64,000 nt of DNA from Andrena cerasifolii (lineage: Eukaryota; Arthropoda; Insecta; Hymenoptera; Andrenidae): the NCBI RefSeq assembly GCF_050908995.1, contig NC_135122.1, positions 15,230,501 to 15,294,500 on the forward strand. The letters are read 5' to 3'. The translations under genes were made by a program, and so were the position numbers. Shown here piece after piece: positions 1 to 12,489 of the stretch. Each line of letters starts with the position of its first letter. Positions within the stretch are counted from its first letter, which is position 1. A model generated the notes under the pieces. That model was not told the DNA's origin, did not search any database, and saw nothing but the letters and a program-made list of their open reading frames with translations.

Positions 1-111
1 CGCGTGTAGCGATAGTCGAGCGACTTTCTGGCGAAAGAGAAATTATTTGAAACGCGGGAGACGCCCGACTGTAACCCCCTGGGTGCTTCTTTCACCGCGA
101 TGGGCCCAGAA

Positions 112-680
112 TTATAGTGCCTCTACGAGCTAGAGTGACTTAGGTGTGAGGTCACTCAGTGGGGTCTTAACCGATACCCTGCTGGGTACGGGCCACCAAA
201 CGTACCCCCTACTACCTCTTGCAGGACTGTGTTTAGGGAAGACCAGGACAAAACCGGGGTCCTAAAGGGTAAAATCTCCAAAATTACCTGAAGCATGCAG
301 TGATTTTAATTTAAAATAAGTTGTTAATATAAAATAATTTATATTACAACTGTTCTAATGCTGCACATATACCTTACTACAATTGATTTTTATTTAATAT
401 GTGCTGACAACGAGACAAATTTTAATTGTCAGTAGCAAAGCTTAATTGATGTCTTTTAATATTGATAATCAATTTCTTCAATTTCTTTTTTACTTTATTA
501 AAATCGAAATTATATTACTTAATCTTTAGGGCCCCGGTTTTGTCCTGGTCATCCCTAAGTACAGTCCTGCAAGAGGTAGTAGGAGGCCACGTTTAGCGGC
601 CCACACCCAGCAGGATATCGGTTAAGACCCCGCTGAGAGGCCTCACACCTAAGTCACTATAGCTGGTACAGGCACTATAA
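112..680. mobile_element. Non-autonomous TIR element with ~150-bp inverted arms
   Basis: The left arm (about 112-265) and right arm (about 526-680) are inverted copies of each other over roughly 150 bp with about 85-90% identity. The outermost bases read TTATAGTGCC on the left and GGCACTATAA on the right. If the flanking TA is a target duplication, the element proper runs TAGTGCC to GGCACTA, as in Tc1/mariner-type insertions. The roughly 260-bp AT-rich core has no coding frame. A long-armed foldback MITE is the best description; the superfamily is inference. Confidence 0.75.
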
Positions 681-707
681 GTGGTGAGTGGAACTGGGTG
701 TATCCGC

Positions 708-902
708 GGCCGTCTCTAGTAACAGGCCGGAGCATAGTGAACTTGGCAAAGCCGTCATCAGTCCTATTTGAATTTTTATGAAGCCTTTCGCTCGTTTTGA
801 TCGGACCACTCTGCTACCGGCCGGAACATAGTCATCGGACTAATGGCTGCTCGAAATGCGGTGCTGCAACATCGTAGGTTCCGGCCTGCACTAGAGACGG
901 CC
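708..902. mobile_element. Short MITE-like inverted-repeat element
   Basis: The ends read GGCCGTCTCTAGT and ACTAGAGACGGCC. The inverted similarity extends inward through AGGCCGGA, giving about 22-25 bp terminal inverted repeats on a 195-bp non-coding segment. An internal CCGGCCGGAACATAG echoes the sequence next to the left end. No clear target duplication is visible. It lies only 28 bp from the preceding foldback element, so both may belong to one composite repeat. Confidence 0.55.
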
Positions 903-2221
903 ATGGTGTATCGCGCAGCTCGTCAAAGGGAAATCTGACAGATCGCAACGTCATGGATATTCAGAACTCATTTGACCCTCTTCAACATCCCCTCCGAAAA
1001 CACGCGTATCAATCAGTGCACGTTCGTCACCCCTCTATCTCACCCCTCGTTCGCGATGACTTATAAGTTGTGGCAACCGTCACTTGCCACCTCAAAACAC
1101 TTCCAAAAAGCTACACCGACGTTCCAGTCGCGTTACGTTCGACTCGTCGGGATTTTTACGAGACAAGATCGATAGGGGGCAAAGAAAGGAAAAGTTGTGT
1201 CAAGGGTAGGGTCTTCTGTTTGATCTTCGAAACACACGCGACCGTCTGTAAACGCGCGGGCTTTTCTCGCACACATGCGAGCTTGTTTTCCTGGATAAGG
1301 GTGCAGGAAAGGGGAGACGGGAAACAAGATTATGACGCGGAATGGGAATCAGTGTCTCGTAAAGATGGCTTCTTGTACAGCGTCATTTCGTGCGTGATGG
1401 CTCGTTAATGTGCTTAGATCTCTCTCGTACAAATAAGCTCAGTATGCGAGTCCAGGGCGGGGGTGTGCTAACGGTACACGAAATTATGGTTGATTCTTGC
1501 GATGTTTGTTCTTAGCTTTTACCAGCATTTTGAGTTGCGCTTCCTAGAGGTATATGCTTTGTGCGACGTAGGTAAATGTTGAATATTTGTCCTAAATGGA
1601 GTTGGGGGATTAGGTCAACAGAAGTGCTGACTGCTATTTCGCCATAGAGCAGCGTAAATTCCAGAATTCTTCCGCAGCATATCACATTCTACGCCATTAT
1701 CTTCGCCAAACATTCCCCACTTCCTTAAAACGCGCATTCCAAGCGACTCCTGTCGAAGGGTAGAAAGCTGCGAATGAAAACGACGCGAGATTACGAGAGA
1801 GACGAGTGGATAGCCGGGAAGAGACAAGAAAGTTCTCGAGCGTTTAACTTCTTGCCCTCTCGGAAAGTAGTTCCTCGAAACCGATCGCCTATCCCTCTGA
1901 CAGATTATGAGGGTCTACGTCCAACGTCTGCGGCAGCTACCGGGCGATCCGGGTATTAGAATTCGATTCAAAACTGGAATCGGCCGCTAATGGAATCGAC
2001 TATTATAAGTTTGTGTGCCGAAGCTCGCGCCGCGAGCCGCGACCCTGAGGACTGAAGGGAGTTGAGGCCAGTTCCACCGCGTTGGAACCTCCGATAATGG
2101 ATATCTTCCTTTACCCGAACATCCCCCATCGATATTTCCGGTCACCCCTCGTATTAGTTAATTGGGACACTCTTTCGAACGATAACCAAGGATTCTCGAT
2201 GAAATTGTCAGCATGTATACA
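903..2221. other. Non-coding stretch, nothing recognised
   Basis: Only short overlapping open frames (up to 112 codons) occur, on both strands at once, as expected by chance in GC-rich DNA. I see no splice-bounded exon, RNA gene or repeat. Confidence 0.5.
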
Positions 2222-2471
2222 ACTTACTTAAATCTAAAAACTGGATTTTTAAATTTTCATTACAAGCTCAGATGTAAAAGTTGTAAAAGCGACCTTCGCT
2301 ATTTTCTTCGCTATTCCGATCAATTGCATTTGTTTTCAAAACGCCGAAACACGTCAACTACTTAGTAAACTAATCGTTCTAGCTTCTGAAAAAAAACTCA
2401 AGTCACTTGGGCCAATTTTAAACAAGTTACCCTGTTTTAAAAGTGTTCCAATACTTTCGCCCAGCACTGTA
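2222..2471 (-). mobile_element. One end of a Tc1/mariner-like element (fragment)
   Basis: Read on the minus strand, the segment begins TACAGTGCTGGGCGAAAGTA and continues into TTGGAACACTTTTAAAACAG. TA followed by CAGT and the GGGC-AAAGTATTGGAACAC pattern is typical of terminal repeats of Tc1-like elements. No matching left terminus is visible on the other side, so this looks like a solo end or truncated copy. The inner limit is approximate. Confidence 0.5.
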
Positions 2472-4026
2472 CTTTTAACAACTATTCCCTTATAATTTCA
2501 AGAATCCTTGACCGATACCCTTCAATCATCTTGCACACATTTCTGTAATACTTCACGAAATCATTCTCGTAGAACCAACACGCATCAAACCACCAAGTTT
2601 CCCCGTTTAAGAATCATCGTAGCGAATTCTATAGACCGAGCATGTGTCCCCGAGCCGTTTGCGTGCCGATGATAAATGCAGATTCTTCTTGCAGCCGCAA
2701 TCGCTGCCCTCTTCTCGTTCCTCGAACCCTCGCACCATCCCGCCCAGGGCAATCGCTGAAGCAATCTCGGCTTCTTATTGATTGCAGCTCAAGCAACTCG
2801 TGCGTGTAAGGGGCTCAAGCTGGTCGAACGGCATCCTCGGGATTTTAAGATCGTTCCCTCGAATTGAACAGAGGGACGCCACGGAAATTATTCTATCGCG
2901 AATTGTCTCGATCTCTGCTCTTCCTTTGCCCCACCGCGTTCCCCTTTCTTCGAGTCCTTATAGGTCATCATCCCTCGGATAGTCAAACGTTCTCGAACAG
3001 GGTGCGCTCTAGACGTTCAGCATACCAACTGCGCACTTGCATTCCAAAGCAATCTGTTCCGCAGCCGGTGCTATTACCTATCTTGTTACACGTTAAATGG
3101 ACTACATAGAGAAGTAACACATTGCGCCTGATAGATACAGCTTGAAGTACAACTAGCTCCTAGTAGGCAACCAATTAATTAACACAATGAAACTGATGTG
3201 CATGTCAATGGCGCGATAGTAACCTGCCGCGTGACAGGCAGCGGCGAAATTTCCTGGTGCGTATCGCTCGGCGAATGCCGCCCCTCCATGGCGTTGCACT
3301 ACGTATCCCCGAGATTCGCTTCTATAAATATTGAAGTCAATATTTCTCGTCCCTGTTTGACATATTTCGCGAAAACCTTACGGCCCTCGACTTTTCCCGG
3401 GTTATTCGTTCCGTGGAAAACGCGGCCGCGTTTTCTTCCATCCACCCTCCGCCACCCCTTCCCTTTTCAAATGTGGCAAACGTGCTTCTTTTCCGAATCG
3501 GGTCGGCGCTGCAGTTCGACTCGAGGGTATCGAGAGGGTTGTAACGCTCGTCGGATGGAGAACGGCAGGGGAAATTCGTTATTTCGTTAAACGCGGAATA
3601 AACGTGCATATTTCCGTGATAGTCGAGCAGAATGGGGAGGCGAAGCCGGAGGAGCCAGGGAAACTTTAAAGTTAGAACAGCCCGAATTGTAGACGCAATA
3701 AAACTACGTTATGCTTGTGGTCCTTACTTGGTAGCCGGAGTTGCAGGATGTACGTTCGCGATAATTTTCCAAGGAAAAGTGCGAACCACTGGACACTCTG
3801 TGAAGTACAGTTGCCAGTTTCACGGGGTCAGGCTCGTTTATCGTCACCTCCGTGAGGGAAGTAAGAGAGAATCGTGGTTAAACGTTCTCAGGACAATAAG
3901 GGAACAAAAACGTGTTGTTAATTAGAACTTGGAGGAAAATTTGCACACGCACGCTAACCGCGGCTGAGTCGCGAGAAATGAATAAACTGGTGGCAGTGTT
4001 TATCGGCTAGCTTGGACTTCCACCGG
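2472..4026. other. Non-coding stretch, nothing recognised
   Basis: The largest frame (3198-3590, 130 codons) overlaps an equally open antisense frame and shows no domain or motif, so I treat it as chance. No repeat stands out. Confidence 0.45.
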
Positions 4027-4245
4027 TTCTGAAGCCTCATTCTGCCATTTCTCGAGTCTGTCTCAGTACACGATGCATAAATTCATTATTATTTCAACGC
4101 ACGATGCTTATTAGCGTTCAAACGCACCAGACCACCCTGCAGGAATGTCTACTGGTAGCAACTATACCCGCAGAAACTTCCTTCTTGCCGATTCCAGGAC
4201 GAAAGTTGCAATTTACGGTTTGTTTACTACATCGCTTATACGTAT
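4027..4245 (+). repeat. Local direct repeat, copy 1
   Basis: This segment is repeated at 4522-4740 with roughly 90% identity in the core. The core covers the CATAAATTCATTATTATTTC block, the GCTTATTAGCGTTCAAACGC block and the TTTACGGTTTGTTTACTAC block. Offset between copies is about 490 bp. The short open frame in the second copy simply reflects the repeat. Confidence 0.8.
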
Positions 4246-4331
4246 GCGCTGATGTTACGTGGCTCGAATTAGTGATCCTCTAGGCAGTGATCGGAACAAC
4301 GTGTATCGTCGCTGATTGGTTGCCGCGATTT

Positions 4332-4474
4332 GGAGCAAAAGCGGAAGTAGACAGAGAAAGAAACTATAAAAAAAAGAAAGAGACAGAAATAGTGACAGAA
4401 AGAGAGAGATAAATCCTGATAGAAAGAAATAGCTAAACGTTTAGGTTATGTTTGTTTCCGGTTTTGCCCCAAAA
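4332..4474. repeat. Purine-rich spacer bounded by a 19-bp inverted repeat
   Basis: TTTGGAGCAAAAGCGGAAG near 4332 is the inverted counterpart of TTTCCGGTTTTGCCCCAAA near 4455, with a few mismatches. Between them is a strongly purine-rich tract of GAAAG and GAGAG blocks. It lies exactly between the two copies of the local direct repeat, so the whole may be one decayed composite element. Confidence 0.5.
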
Positions 4475-4521
4475 TGGCTGCGCTTCTGCACTAGCTGGAA
4501 TATACCATTAGCGCCACCGAC

Positions 4522-4740
4522 GGAGAAGCCTTGAACCTCATTCTGGCACCTTTTCGAGTCATAAATTCATTATTATTTCAACGTACGGTGCTTATTAGCG
4601 TTCAAACGCACCACACCACCCTGCACAGATGTCTACTGGTAGCAACTATACCCGCAAAAACTTCCTTCTCGCCGATTACCAGGACGAAAGTTGTAATTTA
4701 CGGTTTGTTTACTACACGCGTATACGCACGCGCCCAACTT
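4522..4740 (+). repeat. Local direct repeat, copy 2
   Basis: Second copy of the 4027-4245 unit, with small substitutions and indels such as ACAGATG in place of AGGAATG. The frame at 4531-4779 runs across it without resembling any protein I know. Confidence 0.8.
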
Positions 4741-7587
4741 AGCTCGCGTGTTCATACGCACGCATTCAAGGCCCAGTGAGACGGCAGCCTTAAGCGTTTC
4801 GCAATTCCCTGACTGCCGGTGCAAATGCACGAACAGAAACTCTATTACCTCCCGAAGTAGTCGGTGAATTTCGGAAACAATTACTTCGGACAACGGTTAC
4901 TTCAACTCCGCTGATCTTTCTCTTCGGTTCTGTTCCTTCGTCGCAAGGTGACCCGTCCCCTGTTAATAAGTAAATAAACAAGTTTCGTAAGTAAAAAAGG
5001 AACGGGGAGAAAGGTAGACAGCGGGCAAGTTCCTCTAGCCAGCCGAGACGCCGACGTCCCCATTGTAATTATGAATTCCTCCGGGGGTAGAGATGATAAC
5101 TGGATTGCTTAGCACGACAGCCAAGGTTATTTCTTTAGTTACCTACAGCTCGTTAGGCGTTCGTTAAATCTTCACGCCGCGCCGAGCTAAGGCGTGTGCC
5201 CCGTTTTTCGTCCCCTTCTCGCCCGCCGGGCTGCGGGCTTATTTAAGCGCCGGCACGAGAACTTGTATAATAACAAGTTAAAGCACCATACACCGCGCCG
5301 TAAGTGGCTTTTACCGAGGATTATCTTGCTTCACCTGGATACCGCGCGCCGCTCCTCGCCGAAATGCAAACAGGTGTAAGAAGATCGACGTCGATCACGC
5401 CGCGGGGCATGCACATCGAATCGATCGCTGCCACCCACGATAATCTCCGCGATTCGCATCGACCGATCGACGATATTCTTTGATCATCACGGTATTTCTA
5501 CTACCGCAACCACACCGTATGTAAATGCTTAAGAATTCCATTGTTAGATTAGGAGAATCTTTCAGAATTCAAAATGGATCCAGTTTCTGAATTGAGGTCG
5601 ATTGAACACAGAAGTCAATTTATTAATCTTTCTCGCGGCATCTATACCGTACTGCTCCCCCCCCCCCTTCAAAGTATCTCGTGGCTTGGATCTAAACTTA
5701 AATTGCTCGAACGCTTTTGACCGAGCACAGATTCCTATCTAAAATTGTTGCCCTTTAATATCACCCCCCGCCCCCCACCTGTTCCAGTATCCAGCGGCTC
5801 TTCTCGGCGGAGAATTAACGAAGCCTCGAACGCGTTTACATGGCGCGGCGAACTTTTCGCCGCGGATTTTCGTAAAAGTTCGCCGCCGTTGTGTAAATTT
5901 CGGTCGACCCCGGTCGGGGTAGGAAGTTTCTCGCGCTGAATTTTCCTCGCAGCGGTGTCGGAGGTGGCGCGGATAACCGCAAGAGGGTTAACTTCGTCGC
6001 CGGCGACGAAGCCCCTGCCGTTGCAGCGCCGATAAAACGGGGTGCCCGCTCGGCAGACAGCCACTGATACCAGCGACTTTCATATTTGCATGCTTAATAA
6101 AAGGAACGCTCGAATCACCGAGTCATTTACAAGGGGAACGTATCAGAGTGGCTGCGAACAAAGGGCTGATTATGGCATCAAAGGGCAGGAAGGAAAAGGG
6201 GGAGACGGAAACGCTTCACTCTCCCCTACCCGTTGAAAAGGCTCCTCGACCTCCGGTTCGTCAGTCGGCGCCAATAGCTCACGGGCGCGCTGTAAATTTT
6301 TCAACGCGTCGAAGTTTCAGTTGAGGTATCATTTGCCACGCTCAATCCACGCTGCTTTTTCGAGGCGAATCCCGCGCGCGGAAATTAACCTGCCTCCCCT
6401 TTGTGGCTTGGTTCGTTCCCCGGGCGCGATGCGATTAAAGGAAGCTGAATCATGCTTCCCTCGTCTCTGATTCCTCCGTCGCGTCGTTGGGTTTGCCCGT
6501 GGCTCCTTGAAGGACGGATTCGTTGACGGAGAAGGAATCCGAAGTGGAGTCATGATTCCTTGTGGCTGTTCTGTGACCCCAGCTCGCGAGTGTTAAGAAT
6601 CTTGGATGACAATACCATTGTTCCGCTTGATTCTTCCTTTAGGGATAACTACTTAAATACTTACGTGTAAGCTAGCAGGGTAACTTATAATTTCAATCCA
6701 CTTTCGATCGAACCCCTTTGATAGATATGACGTAATATGTGTAGCAAGTAATTGAATATTAATTTCCATCTGTTACGTAGATGACGCAAAAACCAACATC
6801 GTAGCATTTCGAGCGCAACAATTCACCCATCCGTTAATAGTCTGCGGTGTGAAGACGTTTCTTACGGCGTCATGATTGAACGCGCAAAGGTGACATGCTC
6901 GAAGTGTCGCGATTCCGGCGGTTGCCAACGGAATTCCGCTTTCACGTACACACGCCCGCCGCATATTCCATGGAAACCGTCGCGAAGCCTCTCAACAATT
7001 TTCCCTCGCAGCAATCTCAGGCTTCTGGTCGATTGTTGTACCAAGTTTCCTCGACGCGCTGGCGCGAATCATTGCTCTCCGCGACAATGTCGAATCCGCG
7101 CCACCTATTAAGAAAATTCCGCGTGATTGTGATTGAAATAATTCACGAGGCACGTAGCACCGGGGAACCTCCGCGAACGCCTAATACATAGTCGGCAGCG
7201 GGGTTATTTAAACATTGATTAGTAATCTCGAAAGATGAAGCAACGAAGGAATGGGGAGAAACGGCGGGAGGATAACGAATCAGCAGAGTAAAGTTTCATG
7301 CATAGAAAATTGAATCATACATAGTAACGTAGCCTCGGAGCGCTTTGCGAACTCTAATTTCGTACGATTAACGAGCTAGTTTTAAGCATCTTACAATACT
7401 TTGATCTTTGTTCCCAGTGTATTCGGAAGTTCAGTTTCATTCCAAGCTAATGCTGCGTGAAGTATGATGCTTCTAAGGGCTTGAAGCAGCGTTTGTACCA
7501 ATGAACGATCCCGCAAATGTGGGCCTAGAATATTTAAATGCTCCCAGGATACATTTCATAATTCTTATAAGTAGGTATACCTAATAA
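4741..7587. other. Non-coding stretch with a C11 tract
   Basis: No gene is supported. The frames here (up to 109 codons) are mutually overlapping shadows in CpG-rich DNA. A run of 11 C lies at 5657-5667. Around 5380-5480 there is a cluster of GATC/TCGA palindromes of no clear meaning. Confidence 0.45.
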
Positions 7588-7875
7588 TTCCTTCCCTCAA
7601 CCATCGGACACATAAAACAGAATCATATCAGATCTTATCTCTATAATATTCCTCGCAATAATCTTTCTTACCATGGGCCTAATTCTCGTTCTACTCGACA
7701 CCAAAGTCTCCTTTCCATACCGACACACTTGACATCTAAATTTGAATCATCCTTTGCTTATATTTCGGCTCATTACTATAATTCCCTCCCACCTGATATT
7801 CGAGGTTTAAATTCGTTTCCTGATTTTAAATGTAAAGCTCTGCGATATATAAGGTTACATTATGCGTCGCAATAA
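7588..7875 (+). pseudogene. C-terminal remnant of a non-LTR retrotransposon reverse transcriptase
   Basis: An open frame of 95 codons without a start ends at a TAA. It contains the signature that closes many LINE-type reverse transcriptase ORFs: an aromatic stretch leading to YYNSLPPDIR (about residues 63-72), a short spacer, then FPDFKCKALRYI (about residues 77-88) and the stop. In jockey, CR1 and related LINE clades this 'WNxLPxxIR...sxxxFkxxLkxyl' block lies after the RT thumb region at the extreme C terminus; that is family knowledge. Upstream the frame is closed by two TAA codons, so the copy is 5'-truncated and dead. The catalytic FADD-type motif is absent. Clade assignment is uncertain. 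Confidence 0.75.
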
Positions 7876-8051
7876 CTTTCTAGTTTCATAATGTTAGTTA
7901 GTTTTTAGTCATTTAGTTAGTTATTTAGTTATGGTTAGGCTTCTAACGCTATTGTACTGCAGCCTCGCCATTTACTTCGCTTGTCTTTATGTATTATTTT
8001 CTTCTCTGGATGTGTCAAGTAATAAAGACGAATAATAATAATAATAATAAT
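7876..8051 (+). mobile_element. LINE 3' UTR and (AAT)n tail
   Basis: Directly after the RT stop come about 155 bp of untranslated DNA containing repeated TTAGTTA units near 7889-7930, then AAGTAATAAAGACG and a seven-unit AAT tail (8031-8051). Short microsatellite-like 3' tails are typical of several non-LTR retrotransposon clades. Together with the RT remnant this defines a 5'-truncated + strand insertion. The target duplication was not identified. Confidence 0.7.
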
Positions 8052-11000
8052 CTTAATTACGTACAGAATCCCTGATAGCCGTTCTTGCCCAAGTATCCAC
8101 CAATGCTGAAGTCACTATACATCAGTGGCTACCGAGCGCAGGGGACCATCCTCAAGCGAAAGCTCAATCAAAGTTCGAATCTCCTCTATACCACCCCGAA
8201 ATGATTCTCTTGGAAAGCACAAACCATTCCATTCCCGGGAAAAGGCAATCTACCCTCAGAACGTGTCATAACTCCGCCCCCGCGCAGTGACTTTATCAAA
8301 AACCCTACTCAGTCTGGTTCGTCTCGGGTACGAAGCTCGCGATAAGATCGCACGAAGGGAAATCGGCGTCACGGGCGTTGGCCAGGTAAAAAGAAGTTTA
8401 CGCGCGACGCGATCCTTCTTCCTCGCCCTCTGGTACGCGCTCTCGCCCCGGGGGGTGGGCGGGATGCGTGGAACCAGCCACCGACACGTATTGCGTTTAC
8501 AGTGCGGCGAAAAAGCGCGCGGCAAGCACGTAACAAAATGTAATTTCGCGAACGACGGCGTGCACGGTGTACCTCCTGGGAGCCGCTACGTTAAAACGAG
8601 ACCGACACGCCACGGTCGAAATGTTGGGTCGCGCGACCGCGACTGTAAAAATCCCCCCGTTGTCGATAAAAATTGCCTTCTAACGAGACTGACTCGGAAA
8701 AACACGAGCGAACGCTTCACTGCCTGGGGAATCGCTTTTCCCACACACACACCCCCCCTTGTTCCACCCCCTCGCTGCGACCTACTGTTCCATGCAACCG
8801 AGGACTGTCGATATGTATATTTTATTGTTCGCCTCTCCTACAAATATACGCCCCCCTCGCCTACATTTTTTCCCTTCGTTCTTCCTTGCGATCGTTGCGT
8901 TTCTAGTTAGTAGGTATTACGGTACCTACCCCCTTCTTCTCTTAATCTCGGTGCCACCTTTCGATTATTTATACGGTAATAAGCATTACTTCGTTTTATG
9001 TTTCCACGCGCTCCTCCTGACACCTTGGTTTCTTTTGCCATTTATATTTGCATGCTTCCTTGTAATTCTCTGCCTAGCAATTCTCACTTGTCCCGACCAT
9101 TCGCTTCTCTCTCTTCAACCCCTCGTCTTTCTCTTGACTTGTGACAGTTGCTCCAGTCTTCACCGTTTCCCCTCACCTGGTGCCGCCTGCTCCGCTCTCA
9201 TATTTCTCGCTGCAGAGCTTTTTCCGCGCGAGTCGGTAGGTCGCGCGAGTGACCAATCGTGGAAAGTTTTTCGCGCGAACAGGGACGCCCGTTGTCGTTC
9301 GCTTTGTCGGATATGACCGATCATTCTTGCTGCTTGGAAGTTTCGATTAGCCAACGAAAAACAGCACTCGATGCCAGCCAGCGTGGCCGACGGAAAAAAA
9401 GAAGATTGAGTGGCCGGCCGATGGAAGTTTTCTTCTAGTCGGTGACAAGTAAGCGAGCACGTATCTCCGCGCCGCGATTCGATGATGAACGACTCGGGTT
9501 CTGTCAGCGTCCCCATAGACAATGCAAAAAAACCCGAGCACGGCCTGAATCAATCCTCGTGACACGATAGCAATACGCGGTCGATCGTTGCCAGGATTTC
9601 GTCCGCGCCGGAAGATTACACGAGAACTACCCCACCCTCGGCTGCTGGCGCTAGGTACACCTTTACCATGGCTAAAAAGCTGGAGCGTGTAACCCTTCAT
9701 AGCTGGCATTATTTCCAAGATGTTTCGCGCGGAAATTGTTCGGATCGCTGGGAAGTTCCTCCATTCAAGGATCCTCAAGTTACACCCAAGTCTCTCCTTT
9801 TAGAAGCAGCATGATCTCCCTCTCTACTTAGAGCAAAAGACCACTTCGCCCGAGGAAGTTGAACGGGAAACTTATGCCGATACTATCGATATATTCGCAG
9901 CAAACTTCTTCTAACGGAGTCAATGGAATACTTCGTACGCTTTAGCAGCACGTGCAAGATGAAGAAACAAAATTACCGACGAATCTACCAGTTTCGGTAA
10001 ATTAAACTTTTCGAAGCGTCGTTGAAAATTCGATGATGGAATAACGATGGTTTCAGATCGCAGGAGCGATGCCTGCCGTTTTCACTGTTTTTTATCACCT
10101 TCAATCAGTCGCCGATAAACAATTGCCTCTGGAACGCATATCCATCGAGCGGATGCAAAGTCTCTCACCCCTGTCCATCTTGCGAGCGAAAATATTGTAG
10201 AACGTGGAAACAGTTCGCGGAACTCGCGAGCCGGCGAACAAACAGCTCCCATTTTAACAAGCTGCGCAATGATAAATTGTGGTTGCTCGAAGGTGAGAGC
10301 AAATAGACGCGGGAAATGGAAGACAAATATATTTTTAACGCTGCTTGCAACTTTCGTTACTGGCAGCGCAGACAAGAGTCGCTCGTGTACACGGGGGCGG
10401 GTTCGTTCTTTTTTTTTTTGTCGGTATTGCACCCTGGTGAGCCATAAGGGCTTTTGTTCCATCTTCATCCCCCACCAGGTCCGCGTGGAAAAAAACTCGC
10501 CACGATGATCGAGCCGCAAAGCACTGCTAAAGCGAATTGTTAGCCATTGTCGACGGGTCACTGTAGGGCCCAGTTAGCCTCGCTACTTGTCAGAGAGTCC
10601 TTCGGGCAGCGCTCGGCAGAAGGGGCGGATCTAATCATCGAACACCCCCAAGGGGACGAAGGAAGGAAAACAGGGTTTTCGGAGTCAATGACTCTCTGTC
10701 GAATCCCTTCCTTCTCCCCTGCGACTAGATTTCTGTCAGTCGGGATTACCTTTTTTGTCATTCCTGTCACGCGTGTGTCTCTCTTTCAGCCCCCTCCAAC
10801 CCCTTCCTCTCGCTCTCCCCGGATTCCTCGCGGTATTAAAGAAAGCCCGAAAGGGAGCCGGCAGCTTCCCTCGCCTGCTTCGAGTTTCACGGGGTCTCTG
10901 TCGCTGTGTTTCAAAACTAGGAATAAGAGATTTCGGAATACCACAGATAGACGTTTTTATCTCGAGTATCCGTGCTACTTTTGTTCATTATATACTCTTT

Positions 11001-12489
11001 CAGAGCACGCTGCGCATCGACTTCTTTCGGTTAAGCTTCGCTCAGACGCCACAAACGATCCCTACACACTGCAGACTTCAATTTCCCATTAGAGCTCCGC
11101 GAACATCCGCGTTGCACGCGCGATAATCGAATCGCGCGACGCCCACGGAAACGCGATACAGTCAACAGTTGACAGATGTATCGGGCGTTTAACTGTCTTG
11201 CGCCCCCGCCCCCTCCCCCCCGACCCGTTTCCACTTAGCCGCTTTTCGTTCCGCCCAGTTGGCCGGCAAGGAAAAGTTTCTTTTCAGGGGCTGCTTCGCA
11301 CGGACGTACGGTCGATCAATTTCACTTGCGCCAGCGTTACCCGTTCAAGTCATTTCAACGACGACGAAGTTTCCGATCTCTATCCTAACAGCGGCGATGC
11401 ACTCGCAAAAAAAAAAAGGGGAGAATCAAAAAGGACCTAATCCCGTGAAGAGCGATCGCGAGCTAAAAACTGCCGGACGAAACGAGACCAGCCATCAAAG
11501 AGTGTTTACAAGAGAAAGCGTACACTCGCCAGGATAAATACGATTTCGCCTCTCCCCGTGTCACGCGAAACGCGGATTAATTTTTTCCACCGAAACGTGC
11601 AGCGACAACCATTAACAGCCTAGAGTACACACGGGCGGCTGCATTGGCAGCCGTTTCACTCCGGTAACGATCACGGGCGGCAATGTAATAGCCGTGTAAT
11701 TAACATGAGTAGCGCATCCGGAATGCGTCCCGCCCATTAATGAACGGAATCGAGGAAGGTTAAACAAAATTCCGCCAGGCTATCGCGAGTTTCCCGCGTG
11801 CCAGGATCAGAATTACCCCTCCCGTCGGCGCTGATTCCGCCGGCTGCAAAATTTCATATCGCGAAATTTTGCCGGGGGGGGGATCGCTACGGAACGAGCG
11901 GCCCTGTCCAGCGGATCGCGAACAATCGCGCGTCGATCCGCCCCGCTTCCTTTCAGCCGCCGTTGTCACCGTTTGTCAGCTTTTTGTCAAGACGCAGGAG
12001 ACAGGAAAGCCCGCAGGACGGAATATCATAAAAGCGCTATTAGCGAATCTGACGCGATCTGCTATGCAGATTAATCGTATTCCCTGACCCGCCTTGCGCC
12101 ACCGCCGAAGAATATCGCCAAGGGATATTACGTATGCACGGCGCGACGCCGCGACCATAAATCAATTTGTATCCCCGGGCCGTAATGTGTTCATAATTCA
12201 TGCTTAGCCTAACACGGCTGTACGTAAGCGGTGAAAAATTAATGCGTCGAAAATAGCCACCGCTATTCCGCATTATTATCAGGCCCCCATTCGATGGGTC
12301 GTTCCATTCGCTCTTAGCACGCCCGTTCATTTCTTTCTTAGACGTTCGCCGCGGCACGTTGCTCGAGTGTCAAAGGGGTAGATTCCACATATCAAACGTC
12401 TAGTTATACTTGTTCCGAACCCTTCTATTTTATAATTATCAGAAATTCTGGGGAGCTTCATAAATTGTTCGTGTAATCACAGTGTCACT
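8052..12489. other. Long non-coding stretch, pyrimidine-rich in part
   Basis: The frames at 8287-8910 (207 codons) and 8759-9316 (185 codons) are long only because 8740-9190 is C/T-rich. Their products are low-complexity, one of them hydrophobic, and they overlap each other. Frames around 9347-9778 and 10082-11126 are similar artefacts. About 11560-11740 and 12000-12340 contain homeodomain-like TAAT-core clusters and could be regulatory. I see no RNA gene. Confidence 0.4.

Noticed and set aside
8170..8195. B-box-like GTTCGAATCTC suggesting a tRNA gene
   Set aside because: No A-box, anticodon arm or acceptor stem can be folded around it.
8287..9316. Two overlapping long + strand frames (207 and 185 codons)
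   Set aside because: They overlap in different frames within a C/T-rich tract. The products are basic or low-complexity hydrophobic, with no domain, and no splice signals bound them.
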